Assembly (NCBI GenBank): GCA_030263555.1
Contig: SZPE01000004.1
Span: 1 to 64,000, forward strand
Direction: 5' to 3'
Source of the DNA: CFX2 sp014338005
GTDB taxonomy: Bacteria > Chloroflexota > Anaerolineae > Aggregatilineales > Phototrophicaceae
Length of the DNA stretch: 64,000 nt
The translations under genes and the position numbers were made by a program. Of the stretch, positions 17,406-25,908 are shown one piece after another. Within the stretch, counting starts at the first letter, position 1; each line of letters starts with the position of its first letter. A model generated the notes under the pieces. The model searched no databases and was not told the DNA's origin. It saw only the letters and a program-made list of their open reading frames with translations.

Positions 17406-18167
17406 TTACACCGGCGGCCAGGGGTAATTGGGGCCGCTGCCCGGCTGCGGATAACGTTTCGTCCGCAGCAGGTGGCGCACGCGCGACTGAAACGCCCGAA
17501 TCTCGGCCTCGGACAGCAGGTCATGAAGCGCCCGGCGGTAGGGATAATTGAGGTCATCCAGCTTGCCGCACAGCCGGTCAACGTCCGCCAGCAGGTTATC
17601 CGGCACCGGCTGGCCGGCAAAATCCCAGATCACCGTCCGCAGTTTGTGCTGGTTGTGAAAGGTGATGCCATGATCTATACCCCACAGATGCCCCTGGCTG
17701 TCCACCAGACAGTGGCCGCCTTTGCGGTCGGCGTTGTTGACCAGGTAGTCGAAGGCCGCCATAACACGCAGTTGGGGTATCATGATCGGGTCGAAAGAGA
17801 AGTAGTTCAGCTCCGGGTCGTGTTCGATGAAAAACTGCACCGACCCCAGGCCGCGCGGCCCCTCCCGCAGCACCGTCGGCGGCACCAACTGCCAGCCCAA
17901 CTCCCGCGAGGTGAGGAAGGCCGCCACTTCCCGGTAACAGAGCGTGCCTTCCGGGAAGTCCCACAGCGGACGCTCTCCTCGCTGCGGTTTATAAACCGAG
18001 GGCAGGATAAGTCCCTCATGCGCGACCGAAATAAGGAACGTGTAGTTGGAACTGTAACGCATGATGCCATGTTCGGCGTGAATGTCGCCTTTTTCCAGCA
18101 CTTCCACAACCCGTTCCAGCGTGACCGGTTTCGAGGGTGGTTTTTGTGGTGTTTCGTGTTCGCTCAT
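17406..18167 (-). CDS. SCO1664 family protein (PI3/4-kinase-like fold)
   Basis: The 253 residues match the SCO1664 family, distantly related to phosphatidylinositol 3/4-kinase catalytic domains. Visible features are SVYKPQRGERPLWDFPEGTL near residue 60, AAFDYLVNNADRKGGHCL near 140 (kinase-like N-x-D/R catalytic loop), and GIDHGITFHNQHKLRT near 165 (metal-binding D-H-G). It overlaps the DUF3090 gene by four bases. In actinobacteria the same three families (this, DUF3090 and an MSMEG_4193-type phosphatase) cluster, so they probably work together. The substrate is unknown. Confidence 0.85.
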   Translation of the reverse strand: MSEHETPQKPPSKPVTLERVVEVLEKGDIHAEHGIMRYSSNYTFLISVAHEGLILPSVYKPQRGERPLWDFPEGTLCYREVAAFLTSRELGWQLVPPTVLREGPRGLGSVQFFIEHDPELNYFSFDPIMIPQLRVMAAFDYLVNNADRKGGHCLVDSQGHLWGIDHGITFHNQHKLRTVIWDFAGQPVPDNLLADVDRLCGKLDDLNYPYRRALHDLLSEAEIRAFQSRVRHLLRTKRYPQPGSGPNYPWPPV

Positions 18168-18667
18168 GTCCAGTAGTAAATCAACCGTCCATTCTGTTTA
18201 GGGTCCGGGCGTCCGGCCTTCACCACGTCCAGGGCGTGGCGGCTTAACAGCCGCATCTGTCCCCGGCTGCACCACATACGGACGACGCCTGGCTCGATTA
18301 GGTCGGGGTCGGTTTCTTCATCCACGACAATCGCCTCCTGGGCCACCAGGACGACCATATCGCGGTCTTCGTCATACCCCAGCCCCATCTGCGCCACCCG
18401 GAAAAGCGGCTCGATAGGCTCGCGCAAATCCATATCCACGCCGGCGGGTTCAACCGCCGGCTCGGCAGGCGGATACCGTTTATCCAGATCATCGAGCATT
18501 TCGCCGATCGCTTCGCTCAAAGCCCAGGCCTGCTCTTTTTCGATGATGAGGGAAACCAGTTGTTTTCCCTGGCCGCCCTGCAAATGGAAAATGCGCTGAC
18601 CTTTGGGGCCAATCGTGCCGACGGTAATAAAATCTACAGGATTTAATTCAATTTGTTGACCAGGCAT
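18164..18667 (-). CDS. DUF3090 family protein
   Basis: This 167-residue protein belongs to the DUF3090 family. It has no signal peptide or helix. Typical stretches are IELNPVDFITVGTIGPKGQRIFHLQG at the N-terminus, LIIEKEQAWALSEAIGEML, and RMWCSRGQMRLLSRHALDVV with GRPDPKQNGRLIYYW at the end, where a Cys and basic residues recall a small nucleic-acid-binding or zinc site. It is the middle gene of the conserved trio. Function unknown. Confidence 0.88.
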   Translation of the reverse strand: MPGQQIELNPVDFITVGTIGPKGQRIFHLQGGQGKQLVSLIIEKEQAWALSEAIGEMLDDLDKRYPPAEPAVEPAGVDMDLREPIEPLFRVAQMGLGYDEDRDMVVLVAQEAIVVDEETDPDLIEPGVVRMWCSRGQMRLLSRHALDVVKAGRPDPKQNGRLIYYWT

Positions 18668-18693
18668 GGTTCGCCTTTATCGTAAAACGCCGC

Positions 18694-19341
18694 TCAAAGA
18701 ACTTCCTGCTTCGCCTGCCGGCGCTCGCGCTCCAGTTGCAGCACGTGGGCAATATCATTCATGGCCGCTACATACGGACGCCCATACCCCAGCGAAAGCG
18801 TGCTGATCGAAGCCGGGGAAACCACAATTCGTTGGAATGCATCCAGGTGCATCCCCAGGTAATGCGCCAGGATCATTTTAATCAGGTCGGCATGAGAAAC
18901 CACCGCCACCATATCGCGCGGGTGGGCCGCCACCAGTTCTTCGATCGCGTTCACGGCGCGTTCCTGAACACCGCGCATCGTCTCGCCATTGGGGAAGCCG
19001 GCGCGCGAAGGATAATGCTGGACGACGTGCCACATCTTACGCTGGCTCAGTTTGCTGATCTCCTGCCCCTCCCAATCGCCGTAACGCACCTCGCCGATGC
19101 CGGCATGATGCCGGATGGTCAGATGGGGATGATGTTTCTGGATCGCCTGCGCCGTTTCCATCGTGCGCTCCAGAGGGCTGGAATACAGGTGCTGGATGGG
19201 CGCGTCGGCCAGCCGCTGCCCCAGGGCTTCGGCCTGCGCCAAACCTTCTTCGTTCAGATGCACACCGGGCGTCCAGCCGGCCAGTTTGCCCGTCTTTACA
19301 TAATCGTTTACCGCATGTCGAATGAGCAGGATGTGAGTCAT
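18694..19341 (-). CDS. histidine phosphatase, MSMEG_4193-type
   Basis: This 215-residue member of the phosphoglycerate mutase-like superfamily has the catalytic LIRHAVN at residues 5-11 (RHA in place of the commoner RHG), the SSPLERTMETAQAI segment with the second Arg and Glu, and the second catalytic His in VVSHADLIKMIL. It heads the trio with DUF3090 and SCO1664-type genes and is 26 bases upstream of DUF3090. The real substrate is not known; the kinase-like and phosphatase-like members in one operon suggest opposite reactions on one compound. Confidence 0.88.
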   Translation of the reverse strand: MTHILLIRHAVNDYVKTGKLAGWTPGVHLNEEGLAQAEALGQRLADAPIQHLYSSPLERTMETAQAIQKHHPHLTIRHHAGIGEVRYGDWEGQEISKLSQRKMWHVVQHYPSRAGFPNGETMRGVQERAVNAIEELVAAHPRDMVAVVSHADLIKMILAHYLGMHLDAFQRIVVSPASISTLSLGYGRPYVAAMNDIAHVLQLERERRQAKQEVL

Positions 19342-19489
19342 GAATGCCTTTTGTCACCGTCTGCGCTTATGTGCGATAATAGCATATCCGCCCGCCAATT
19401 GCATATCAGAGCTTGCTGAATCAGCAGCGGCGGATTGAAAGCACTCGCTGAAGTTGGGCTTCCCTGTCTGAAAGGATCGAAAAAACGCT

Positions 19490-20449
19490 ATGACGACGTT
19501 GATTACAGGCGGAGCAGGGTTCATCGGCAGCCAGCTCGCCGCCCGCCTGCTCCGGCAGGGGCAGCCGGTCGTGATTCTGGACAACTTCGATGATTATTAC
19601 GACCCGGCCATCAAACGCGCCAACGTGGCGGCCTTAGGACAGGCGCCCGTCGTAATCGAGGGCGACATCCGAGATCGGGCGCTGGTGGAGCGGCTTTTCG
19701 ACCAGCATGGCATCACCCGCGTCGCCCACATGGCGGCGCTGGCCGGCGTGCGGAACTCGGTCGAACAGGGGCCGCTGTACGCCGAGGTGAATACGGTCGG
19801 CAGCACCACGCTGATGGACATCGCCCGGCGGCGCGGCCTGCACGTATTCGTCCAGGCGTCCACCTCATCGGTTTATGGGCAGGCCAAACGCCTCCCTTTT
19901 TCGGAAGACGATGCGCCGGATTTCCCGCTGGCCCCCTACCCCGCCAGCAAACGCGCCGCCGAACTGTTCGCCTACACCTATCACCAACTGTTCGGCCTCA
20001 ACGTCACCGTGCTGCGCTTTTTTAACGTCTATGGCCCGTCAGGACGCCCGGATATGATGCCGATCAAAGTGATCGAGTCCATCCTTAACGACCGGGTTAT
20101 CACCGTCTATGATGAAGGCCGCCTGGAGCGCGACTGGACGTACATTGACGACATCATCGCCGGCGTGGCGGCGGCGCTGGAACGCCCGATGGGCTACCAG
20201 CTCATCAACCTGGGCTGCGGCGCGCCCATCCCCCTGACCGAGTTCATCCACATTTACGAACGGCTGATCGGCAAAAAAGCCCTCACCCGCCCTGCCCCCG
20301 CCCCCGCCAGCGAGCCGCGCGTGACCTACTGCGACAATTCCCGCGCCCGCGCGCTGCTGGACTTCGAGCCGAAAATACGAATCGAAGAAGGGCTGGCGCG
20401 CACCTGGGAATGGTATCGGAGCTATCACGGCGTTCTCACCGATCTTTAA
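19490..20449 (+). CDS. NAD-dependent nucleotide-sugar epimerase/dehydratase
   Basis: This extended short-chain dehydrogenase of 319 residues has the Rossmann motif GGAGFIG at 7-13, the active-site YPASK at about 150-154, and the family's DNFDDYYDPAIKRAN after strand 2. VLRFFNVYGPSGRPDMM and a C-terminal nucleotide-sugar-binding part follow. It is closest in look to UDP-glucuronate 4-epimerases. An AAAGGA site precedes the ATG by about 12 bases. It is monocistronic and distant from the main polysaccharide cluster. Confidence 0.88.
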   Translation: MTTLITGGAGFIGSQLAARLLRQGQPVVILDNFDDYYDPAIKRANVAALGQAPVVIEGDIRDRALVERLFDQHGITRVAHMAALAGVRNSVEQGPLYAEVNTVGSTTLMDIARRRGLHVFVQASTSSVYGQAKRLPFSEDDAPDFPLAPYPASKRAAELFAYTYHQLFGLNVTVLRFFNVYGPSGRPDMMPIKVIESILNDRVITVYDEGRLERDWTYIDDIIAGVAAALERPMGYQLINLGCGAPIPLTEFIHIYERLIGKKALTRPAPAPASEPRVTYCDNSRARALLDFEPKIRIEEGLARTWEWYRSYHGVLTDL

Positions 20450-20504
20450 TGTCCAACCTCAAACAGATGCGCTAATCCGCCGCTGTATCATGGTGATTTT
20501 GGCA

Positions 20505-20510
20505 TATAAT
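20505..20510 (+). promoter_or_regulatory. possible -10 element of the phosphoesterase gene
   Basis: A perfect TATAAT lies 35 bases before the start codon. No good -35 hexamer is seen at 16-18 bases. Confidence 0.35.
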
Positions 20511-20544
20511 AGGACGCATATTCTGTCTGTTTTAGGGTTGAGGG

Positions 20545-21129
20545 ATGGATATTGGGATCATCGCGGACATTCATGGAGACTATGCCGCGTTAACAACCGC
20601 TTTAGATCGCCTGGACAATTTTCATCACGTCGAGCATATCCTGTGCGCCGGAGACCTGATCGGTCGCGGGCCGGAGCAGGATCAGGTCGTCAGCCTGATT
20701 CGACGGCGAGGGATTGTCACCGTCAAGGGCAACCATGACGAATGGAGCCATAACCTGACGCGCGACAACGCCATCTTCCTGGATGACCTGCCGATCAACT
20801 GGCAGGGGAAGTTTATGGGTTACAAGGTGTTCATGTGTCATGGCAAGCCGGGCAATAACATCTGGGGGCTGTACCGCGATCATATCTCGGACACGCTGCT
20901 GAATATGATGCTCGGCTCGCTGGAGGCGGATATTCTGATCGTCGGCCATACCCATGTGCCGATGTATATCCGCGTCGCCAACGGCTGCGTCATCAATCCG
21001 GGGTCGCTGTATATGTTCAACAGTATGCGGGTTTCGTCGCATACCTACGGCGTGCTGCACCTGCCGGACATGAGTTTCGACCTGTACGACCTGGCCGCCG
21101 AACCGATTCACCCACTGGAGACGCCGTGA
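20545..21129 (+). CDS. YfcE-like calcineurin-type metallophosphoesterase
   Basis: This 194-residue phosphodiesterase has all metal-binding motifs: IADIHGD (4-10), CAGDLIGRG (33-41), KGNHDEW (61-67), MCHGKPG and VGHTHVPMY. It ends with INPGSL, as in YfcE/MJ0936. The activity is probably against phosphodiesters or nucleotides. The stop overlaps the GTG of the methyltransferase gene by four bases, so the two are coupled. Confidence 0.9.
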   Translation: MDIGIIADIHGDYAALTTALDRLDNFHHVEHILCAGDLIGRGPEQDQVVSLIRRRGIVTVKGNHDEWSHNLTRDNAIFLDDLPINWQGKFMGYKVFMCHGKPGNNIWGLYRDHISDTLLNMMLGSLEADILIVGHTHVPMYIRVANGCVINPGSLYMFNSMRVSSHTYGVLHLPDMSFDLYDLAAEPIHPLETP

Positions 21130-21920
21130 GCGAAAAACCCGGCCTCCCCGCCGAACACTACACCCGCGAATATTTTCAGAAGTGGAACTATGCCGATCGA
21201 GGGCTGGGCAAATTCAGCATGTACTGGTTTGCCCGGCGTTATTACGCCGCGCTGGTGCGGCGTTACGCCCCGCCGGAACGCCCACGCTTGCAGCCGGCTG
21301 CCGCCGGGGGCGGCGCGCCGCCGGAACGCACCCTGCTGGAGATAGGCTGCGGGCTGGGCCATCTGTTGGGCCTGCTGCAAGACGATTTTCGCTGCACCGG
21401 CATTGACCTGATTGATTACAGCATCGAACAGACCCGCCTGAATGCCCCCAAAGCCCAGGCCATCCAGATGAGCGCCGACGACCTGAGCGCCTTCGGCAAC
21501 GGCGCGTTCAGCGTAGTGGTGGCGCTGCATCTGGTCGAACACCTGCCCGACCCGGCGCAGACGATTCGGGAGGTCAGCCGCATCCTGGAACCGGGCGGCC
21601 TGTGGTTGTTCGCCACACCGCACCCGGACTACAGCCTGCGCCGCTTCAAAAACCGCGATAACGACGCCATCGGCAAGGACAAAACCCATATCAACGTCCA
21701 CCCGCCGGCCACCTGGCAGGCATGGTGCGAAGCCGCCGGGCTGAAGATGCTGCGGCACTTCGGCGACGGCCTGTGGGATGTGCCGTACCTGCCGCTCATC
21801 CCCAAAGCCATCCAGTTCGGGCTGTTCGGCCTGCCGGCGCTGGCGCAGGTGGTCACGCGGACGACCTTCACCCCGCTCGCCCTGGGCGTGAACCAGATCG
21901 GCATCGCGCGGAAAATGTAG
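21126..21920 (+). CDS. class I SAM-dependent methyltransferase
   Basis: This 264-residue protein begins with GTG overlapping the phosphoesterase stop. Motif I is LLEIGCGLGHLLGLL near residue 65, acidic strand 2 is CTGIDLIDYS, and VVVALHLVEHLPDPAQTIREV is the strand 4 region with REVSRILEPGGLWLFATPHPD after it. The length and an N-terminal YTREYFQKWNY resemble methyltransferases of lipid or glycan pathways. The substrate is unknown. Confidence 0.85.
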   Translation: MSEKPGLPAEHYTREYFQKWNYADRGLGKFSMYWFARRYYAALVRRYAPPERPRLQPAAAGGGAPPERTLLEIGCGLGHLLGLLQDDFRCTGIDLIDYSIEQTRLNAPKAQAIQMSADDLSAFGNGAFSVVVALHLVEHLPDPAQTIREVSRILEPGGLWLFATPHPDYSLRRFKNRDNDAIGKDKTHINVHPPATWQAWCEAAGLKMLRHFGDGLWDVPYLPLIPKAIQFGLFGLPALAQVVTRTTFTPLALGVNQIGIARKM

Positions 21921-21944
21921 CGAACCCCATCCCCCCGCAGCGTG

Positions 21945-21950
21945 TATAAT
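21945..21950 (+). promoter_or_regulatory. possible -10 element of the MFS gene
   Basis: TATAAT lies 66 bases upstream of the start codon, without a convincing -35. A weak GC-rich hairpin follows it. Confidence 0.3.
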
Positions 21951-22015
21951 AAAACACTGCCGTTAACGCGCGTTTTAATGCGCGGGCCGGCGCTGTTCAC
22001 CAGGGGGATTCGGCC

Positions 22016-23239
22016 ATGAGCATCCGCCAGATGCCGCGTGACCTGCTGCTGCTCACGCTGGCAATGATTATCGCCAATACCGCCACATTTATGGTTACGC
22101 CGCTGCTGCCGCTGTATCTGGCATCGTTGGGCGCCAGCGTGGAGCAGGTGGGGCTGTTTTTTACGCTGCAAGTGATTATGTCGGTCTGTTTCCGCATCCT
22201 GGGCGGCTGGATTTCCGACCATCTGGGGCGCTTGCAGACCATCGCCATCGGCGGCGTGATGGGGATGGCATCGCTGCTGGGTTTCACGCTGGCCCCCACC
22301 TGGGGCTGGGCGGTGATCGGCGCGCTGTTAAGCGAGATCGGCGGTTCGCTGGTTGGGCCGAGTTTTCAGGCGTTCACCGCCGAAAAAGCGCCGGAGGGCA
22401 GCACCAGCAGCACATTTGGGCTGGTTAACGCCCTGTTTTTCATCTGCATCATCATCGGCCCACTGCTGGGCGGCTTCCTGGCGCAAAACTACGGCTACCG
22501 CGCCATGTTATGGGTCGCCACCGGCATTTTCGCCGCTGCCACCCTCATTCGCATCCTCATGGCGCGCGGCTCGGCTTTCGCTGTGCGGGCGCTCCATCCC
22601 GCCGAACTCGTCCGGGATGTGCGCGGCCTGCTGGCGCTGCTGGCTTCCGGCGGCCTGCTGATGTGGCTGTTTATCGCCGACGGCCTGGTGGACGCCGGAA
22701 CGCAGCTTGCGATCCCGTTTTTGCCGAAGTTCGTGACCGAAGTCGGCGGCGTCAGCGCCTTCACCTATACCGCCCTGTACGCCTGGACATCATTCGTCAG
22801 TATGCTGGCGATGTGGCCGGGCGGCATGGTCGCTGACCGCTTTGGCGAGCGGCGCAGCATCGCTTTTGGCGCGCTGCTGTTCGGCATAATCTGGTGTGTG
22901 ACCGTTTTAAAACCCAACCTGACCATTTTTGTGATCGTGTTCACGCTGGCCGGCGTGGCGCAGTCATTCATTGTGCCGGCGTTTTCGTCGCTGGTCAGCA
23001 AAGCCGTGCCGCGCCAGTCGCTCGGCATGACCTGGGGCGTGTACATGACGGCACTCGGCCTGCTGGCGGTGCCGGCGCCGTACATCGGCGGCCTGCTGTA
23101 CGACAACATCGCCCCGGCGGCGGCTTTTATCCTGGCCGGCGCGTGTATGATCGCCGCCGCGCCGCTGGCACTGTGGAAGCTGCGCCTGCCCGCGCCGGCG
23201 GTGGCAGTCAAGCCGGTTCTGGAAGCAGTTGAGGATTGA
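22016..23239 (+). CDS. MFS transporter
   Basis: This 407-residue carrier has twelve predicted helices. The loop between helices 2 and 3 carries GGWISDHLGRLQTIAIGG, the classic MFS motif A, and the second half repeats it as GGMVADRFGERRSIAFGA. It resembles drug or sugar efflux members. A GGGG site lies before the ATG. No neighbour indicates its substrate. Confidence 0.9.
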   Translation: MSIRQMPRDLLLLTLAMIIANTATFMVTPLLPLYLASLGASVEQVGLFFTLQVIMSVCFRILGGWISDHLGRLQTIAIGGVMGMASLLGFTLAPTWGWAVIGALLSEIGGSLVGPSFQAFTAEKAPEGSTSSTFGLVNALFFICIIIGPLLGGFLAQNYGYRAMLWVATGIFAAATLIRILMARGSAFAVRALHPAELVRDVRGLLALLASGGLLMWLFIADGLVDAGTQLAIPFLPKFVTEVGGVSAFTYTALYAWTSFVSMLAMWPGGMVADRFGERRSIAFGALLFGIIWCVTVLKPNLTIFVIVFTLAGVAQSFIVPAFSSLVSKAVPRQSLGMTWGVYMTALGLLAVPAPYIGGLLYDNIAPAAAFILAGACMIAAAPLALWKLRLPAPAVAVKPVLEAVED

Positions 23240-23250
23240 AAATCAGAATG

Positions 23251-23571
23251 TCACCCGGTTAAAGCGCGCAGCAGCAGGAAAGCGCCCATGCCGACCATGA
23301 TGGTCAGCAGCAGGTTTTTGGTGCACCAGGCGACCAGCGCGGCCACCACTGCGCCGGGCAGATAGGCGTTTTCGAGCCGCAGATCAAGCATGCCGTCCGG
23401 CATCAGCACTGCCGGGACGACAATGGCCGTCAGCACCGCCGCCGGCACGTAGCGCAGCGCCCGCAGCGCGGTATCCGGCAGGCGCAGCCGCCCGATCACG
23501 GCCAGCATGGGGTAGCGCACGCCGAACGTAACCAGCGCCATACCCAAGATCAGCAGCCATTCGTCCATCAC
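23251..23571 (-). CDS. azlD: AzlD family protein, branched-chain amino acid exporter subunit
   Basis: This 106-residue membrane protein with four helices is the small partner of AzlC. The early TFGVRYPMLAVIGR and the central VPAAVLTAIVVPAVLMPDG are typical. It overlaps the azlC stop by four bases. Together the pair forms a LIV-E-type exporter of branched-chain amino acids or analogues. Confidence 0.9.
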   Translation of the reverse strand: MMDEWLLILGMALVTFGVRYPMLAVIGRLRLPDTALRALRYVPAAVLTAIVVPAVLMPDGMLDLRLENAYLPGAVVAALVAWCTKNLLLTIMVGMGAFLLLRALTG

Positions 23572-24326
23572 GCGCGCTTTCTTTCGGCTTCGGCGGCGGC
23601 CTGCATTTCATAAGCCGGTTCGCGGCGGCCCGCCAGCCGCTCCGCCGCCAGCCCTGCCGCAATGCCCGCCAGCGCGGCGGCCATCAGCCCCAGTTTGTGC
23701 GGCAGGCCGTTCGCCAGCGCCGCCACGCCGCCCGCTGTGATCGCGCAGACCAGCATCGGGCGCGAGATCAACAGCGGCACGACGATGCCGATAAACGTCA
23801 CCACCATCGCAAAATCCAGGCCCAGATCGGCCAGCCCTTTAAACTGCTGCCCGGCCACCACGCCGACCAGCGTGCTGAGCTGCCAGTCGCTGTACATCGC
23901 CACCGACGATCCCAGATGATACCAGTGTTTGTAGGGCGACTCGTCCGGCTGCTGGTAGCGCCGGATGACGATGGCGTAGGTTTCGTCGGTTAACCAGAAA
24001 CCCAGCGGCAGCAGCCAGCGGTGCGACAGCCGGCGCACATACGGGGCAAGCGACGCGCCATAAAGCGCATGGCGCAGGTTGACGACAAAAGTCGTCAGCA
24101 CGATGACCGCCGACCCCACCCCCTGCGCGAATAACCCCGCGCCGATGAACTGCGCCGACCCGGCGAACACCAGCAGCGACATTCCCAGCGTGGCCGCCGG
24201 GGACAGCCCCGACGTGACGGCCACCGCGCCGAAGATGATGCCGAACGGAATCCCGCCGACGATCATCGGCAGCGTATCTTTGACGCCTGACCAGAACTCA
24301 CCCCGGCGCGTAAACGATGTTCCCAT
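23568..24326 (-). CDS. azlC: AzlC family protein, branched-chain amino acid exporter
   Basis: This 252-residue protein is the large subunit of an AzlCD exporter. It has about seven helices, with PMIVGGIPFGIIFGA near the N-terminus, LVFAGSAQFIGAGLF, FVVNLRHALYGASLAPY and LGFWLTDETYAI, all conserved in the family. A short Arg/Ala-rich tail extends the C-terminus. Translationally coupled to azlD. Confidence 0.93.
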   Translation of the reverse strand: MGTSFTRRGEFWSGVKDTLPMIVGGIPFGIIFGAVAVTSGLSPAATLGMSLLVFAGSAQFIGAGLFAQGVGSAVIVLTTFVVNLRHALYGASLAPYVRRLSHRWLLPLGFWLTDETYAIVIRRYQQPDESPYKHWYHLGSSVAMYSDWQLSTLVGVVAGQQFKGLADLGLDFAMVVTFIGIVVPLLISRPMLVCAITAGGVAALANGLPHKLGLMAAALAGIAAGLAAERLAGRREPAYEMQAAAEAERKRA

Positions 24327-24347
24327 CCCTCACGTCCCATGCATCTG

Positions 24348-24375
24348 TAGGGGCGGGTTTGGAAACCCGCCCCTA
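24348..24375. repeat. perfect palindromic repeat TAGGGGCGGGTTT
   Basis: A 13-base perfect stem (TAGGGGCGGGTTT and its complement, two-base loop) lies between azlC and the Nudix gene. It shares its opening with the element at 14511-14535. Without a T tract it is better read as a REP-like unit than as a terminator. Confidence 0.6.
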
Positions 24376-24448
24376 TGTGACCATTTCTCAAACAGATACT
24401 TCATCTTAGGGAAAATCGGTTCGCCTGTGGATGACCCTTGCGAACCAA

Positions 24449-24955
24449 TCAGAACTGGCCCGCCGCCCAGGCATGGACGAGGCGCTCGGTCGGCAGAAAG
24501 GCCAGCGGCGGCAGCGCATCCCGCCCGAACCACGCGACCGCTTCAGCATCGTCGGCGGCCAGCGCCGCGCCGCCGGTCACGCCGGCATCGTAAGCGATCA
24601 CAATATCCGCCAGGCCGCCGTCGTCCGGCGTGTGAAAAACGTCCAGCAGGCGGTTGATCTGCACCAGGAGCGCAGTTTCTTCTTCGACTTCGCGGCAGGC
24701 GGCGGCGCGCGGGTCTTCGCCGGCGTCCACAAAACCGCCCGGCAGTGTCCAGAGGCCTTTTTTCGGCTCGTTGGCGCGTTTGACCAGCAGCACCCGGTCG
24801 GCCTGCGCGACCAGCACCACTACCGCCACTTTCGGGTCAAAATACACGGTATGGCCGCAGGCCGGGCAGACCGGGCGCAAAACTCCATCACGCCGGCGCT
24901 GTTCCAGGCGCGCGCCGCACAGCGGGCAGAAATTGGCCGCGCGCGGGACGCTCAT
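24449..24955 (-). CDS. zinc-ribbon Nudix hydrolase
   Basis: This 168-residue Nudix enzyme has an N-terminal zinc ribbon (CPLCG at about 10, CPACG at about 28) as in NudC-like proteins. The Nudix box starts at LPGGFVDAGEDPRAAACREV and ends VEEET, with all catalytic glutamates. It is shorter than NudC, lacking its N-terminal domain, so nucleoside-diphosphate substrates are uncertain. Its ATG overlaps the stop of the anti-sigma gene (ATGA), so it is translated in the same operon. Confidence 0.9.
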   Translation of the reverse strand: MSVPRAANFCPLCGARLEQRRRDGVLRPVCPACGHTVYFDPKVAVVVLVAQADRVLLVKRANEPKKGLWTLPGGFVDAGEDPRAAACREVEEETALLVQINRLLDVFHTPDDGGLADIVIAYDAGVTGGAALAADDAEAVAWFGRDALPPLAFLPTERLVHAWAAGQF

Positions 24956-25890
24956 GACCGCCTCCGTATCACGGTCGTCACCAACGCCAGCGCCAGCAGC
25001 AGCCCGCCGGCCAGCAGCAGAACAATACCCAGGCCATCCGGCGCGGCCAGCGCCGGGGCGGGCGGCGGCAGAGTCGTCGGCTGCGGTGTGGGCGAAGGTG
25101 ACGGCGGCAGCGTCGGGGTAGGAGTCGCCGTTGGGGACAAGGTGGGCGTCATGGTCGCCTGCGCCGCGAGGCTCGCCGCGCCTGGCGTGAAGGTGGGCGC
25201 TTGGGCAAACAAGGCCGCCGGCGGCGAGGGCGTCTGGGTCAGGCCGGCATCGAACGCTTCTTCGGCCTGCGCGCCGAACATACGCCCCAGCGTCCCGGCC
25301 GGCGGCGGGGCTTCCGGCAGCGCGCCCGCCGGGGCCGGCGCCAACATGGCATCTGCCGGGGCAGCCTGATCTTCCCCCTGAAGCGTGGAATCCTGGGCGG
25401 CGCTGGCAGCAGCTTCGGTAAATTCGAGCGCCATCTCGGCAAGCGGCGGGGCGGCGGCCAGCGTGGCCGTCATGTTCTGTCTGGCGGTTTCCTGCTCGGC
25501 GGGCATGGTCATCTGCAAGGCGACCGCCGGTTCGTCCATCACCGGCGGGGCGGCAGCCGGGCCACTGCGGGACAGCAGCACCACCAGCCCCAGAGCGACC
25601 AGCAGCACAGCAGCGGCGGCGCTGATGGCACTGAAAGCCGCCGTTGTGGGCAGGAACAGCAGCCGGGGCGGGCGCGCCATCTGCGCGGTCAGCGTAAAAT
25701 CGCGCGGGGCTTTGACCGGCGGCAGACCGCGCACCAACGCTACCGTCGCCCGCAGAGCTTCCAGTTCGCGGCGCAGGTCCGGCTCATCCAGCAGGCGCGC
25801 TTCCAGCGCCCGGCGTTCCGCTTCGCTCAAAACGCCGTCCAGATAGGCGGAAAGCTGTTCGTAGTCGTGTGGGGTCAAGTCGCGCGCCAT
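24952..25890 (-). CDS. anti-sigma factor, single-helix
   Basis: This 312-residue membrane protein lies just downstream of the ECF sigma gene and is its probable inhibitor. Residues 1-60 read HDYEQLSAYLDGVLSEAERRA, an anti-sigma-domain-like helix bundle, without the usual His-x3-Cys-x2-Cys zinc site. A transmembrane helix at about 80-105 follows. The outer part is low-complexity, rich in Ala, Pro and Thr (TPTLSPTATPTPTLPP), and a second hydrophobic segment lies at the C-terminus (LLAGGLLLALALVTTV). The start is 18 bases after the sigma stop. Confidence 0.78.
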   Translation of the reverse strand: MARDLTPHDYEQLSAYLDGVLSEAERRALEARLLDEPDLRRELEALRATVALVRGLPPVKAPRDFTLTAQMARPPRLLFLPTTAAFSAISAAAAVLLVALGLVVLLSRSGPAAAPPVMDEPAVALQMTMPAEQETARQNMTATLAAAPPLAEMALEFTEAAASAAQDSTLQGEDQAAPADAMLAPAPAGALPEAPPPAGTLGRMFGAQAEEAFDAGLTQTPSPPAALFAQAPTFTPGAASLAAQATMTPTLSPTATPTPTLPPSPSPTPQPTTLPPPAPALAAPDGLGIVLLLAGGLLLALALVTTVIRRRS

Positions 25891-25908
25891 GATGATCCGA
25901 AAATTACG

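Noticed and set aside
16262..17620. 452-residue minus-strand frame over the alcohol dehydrogenase
   Set aside because: Shadow of a well-conserved gene and it also overlaps the SCO1664-like gene.
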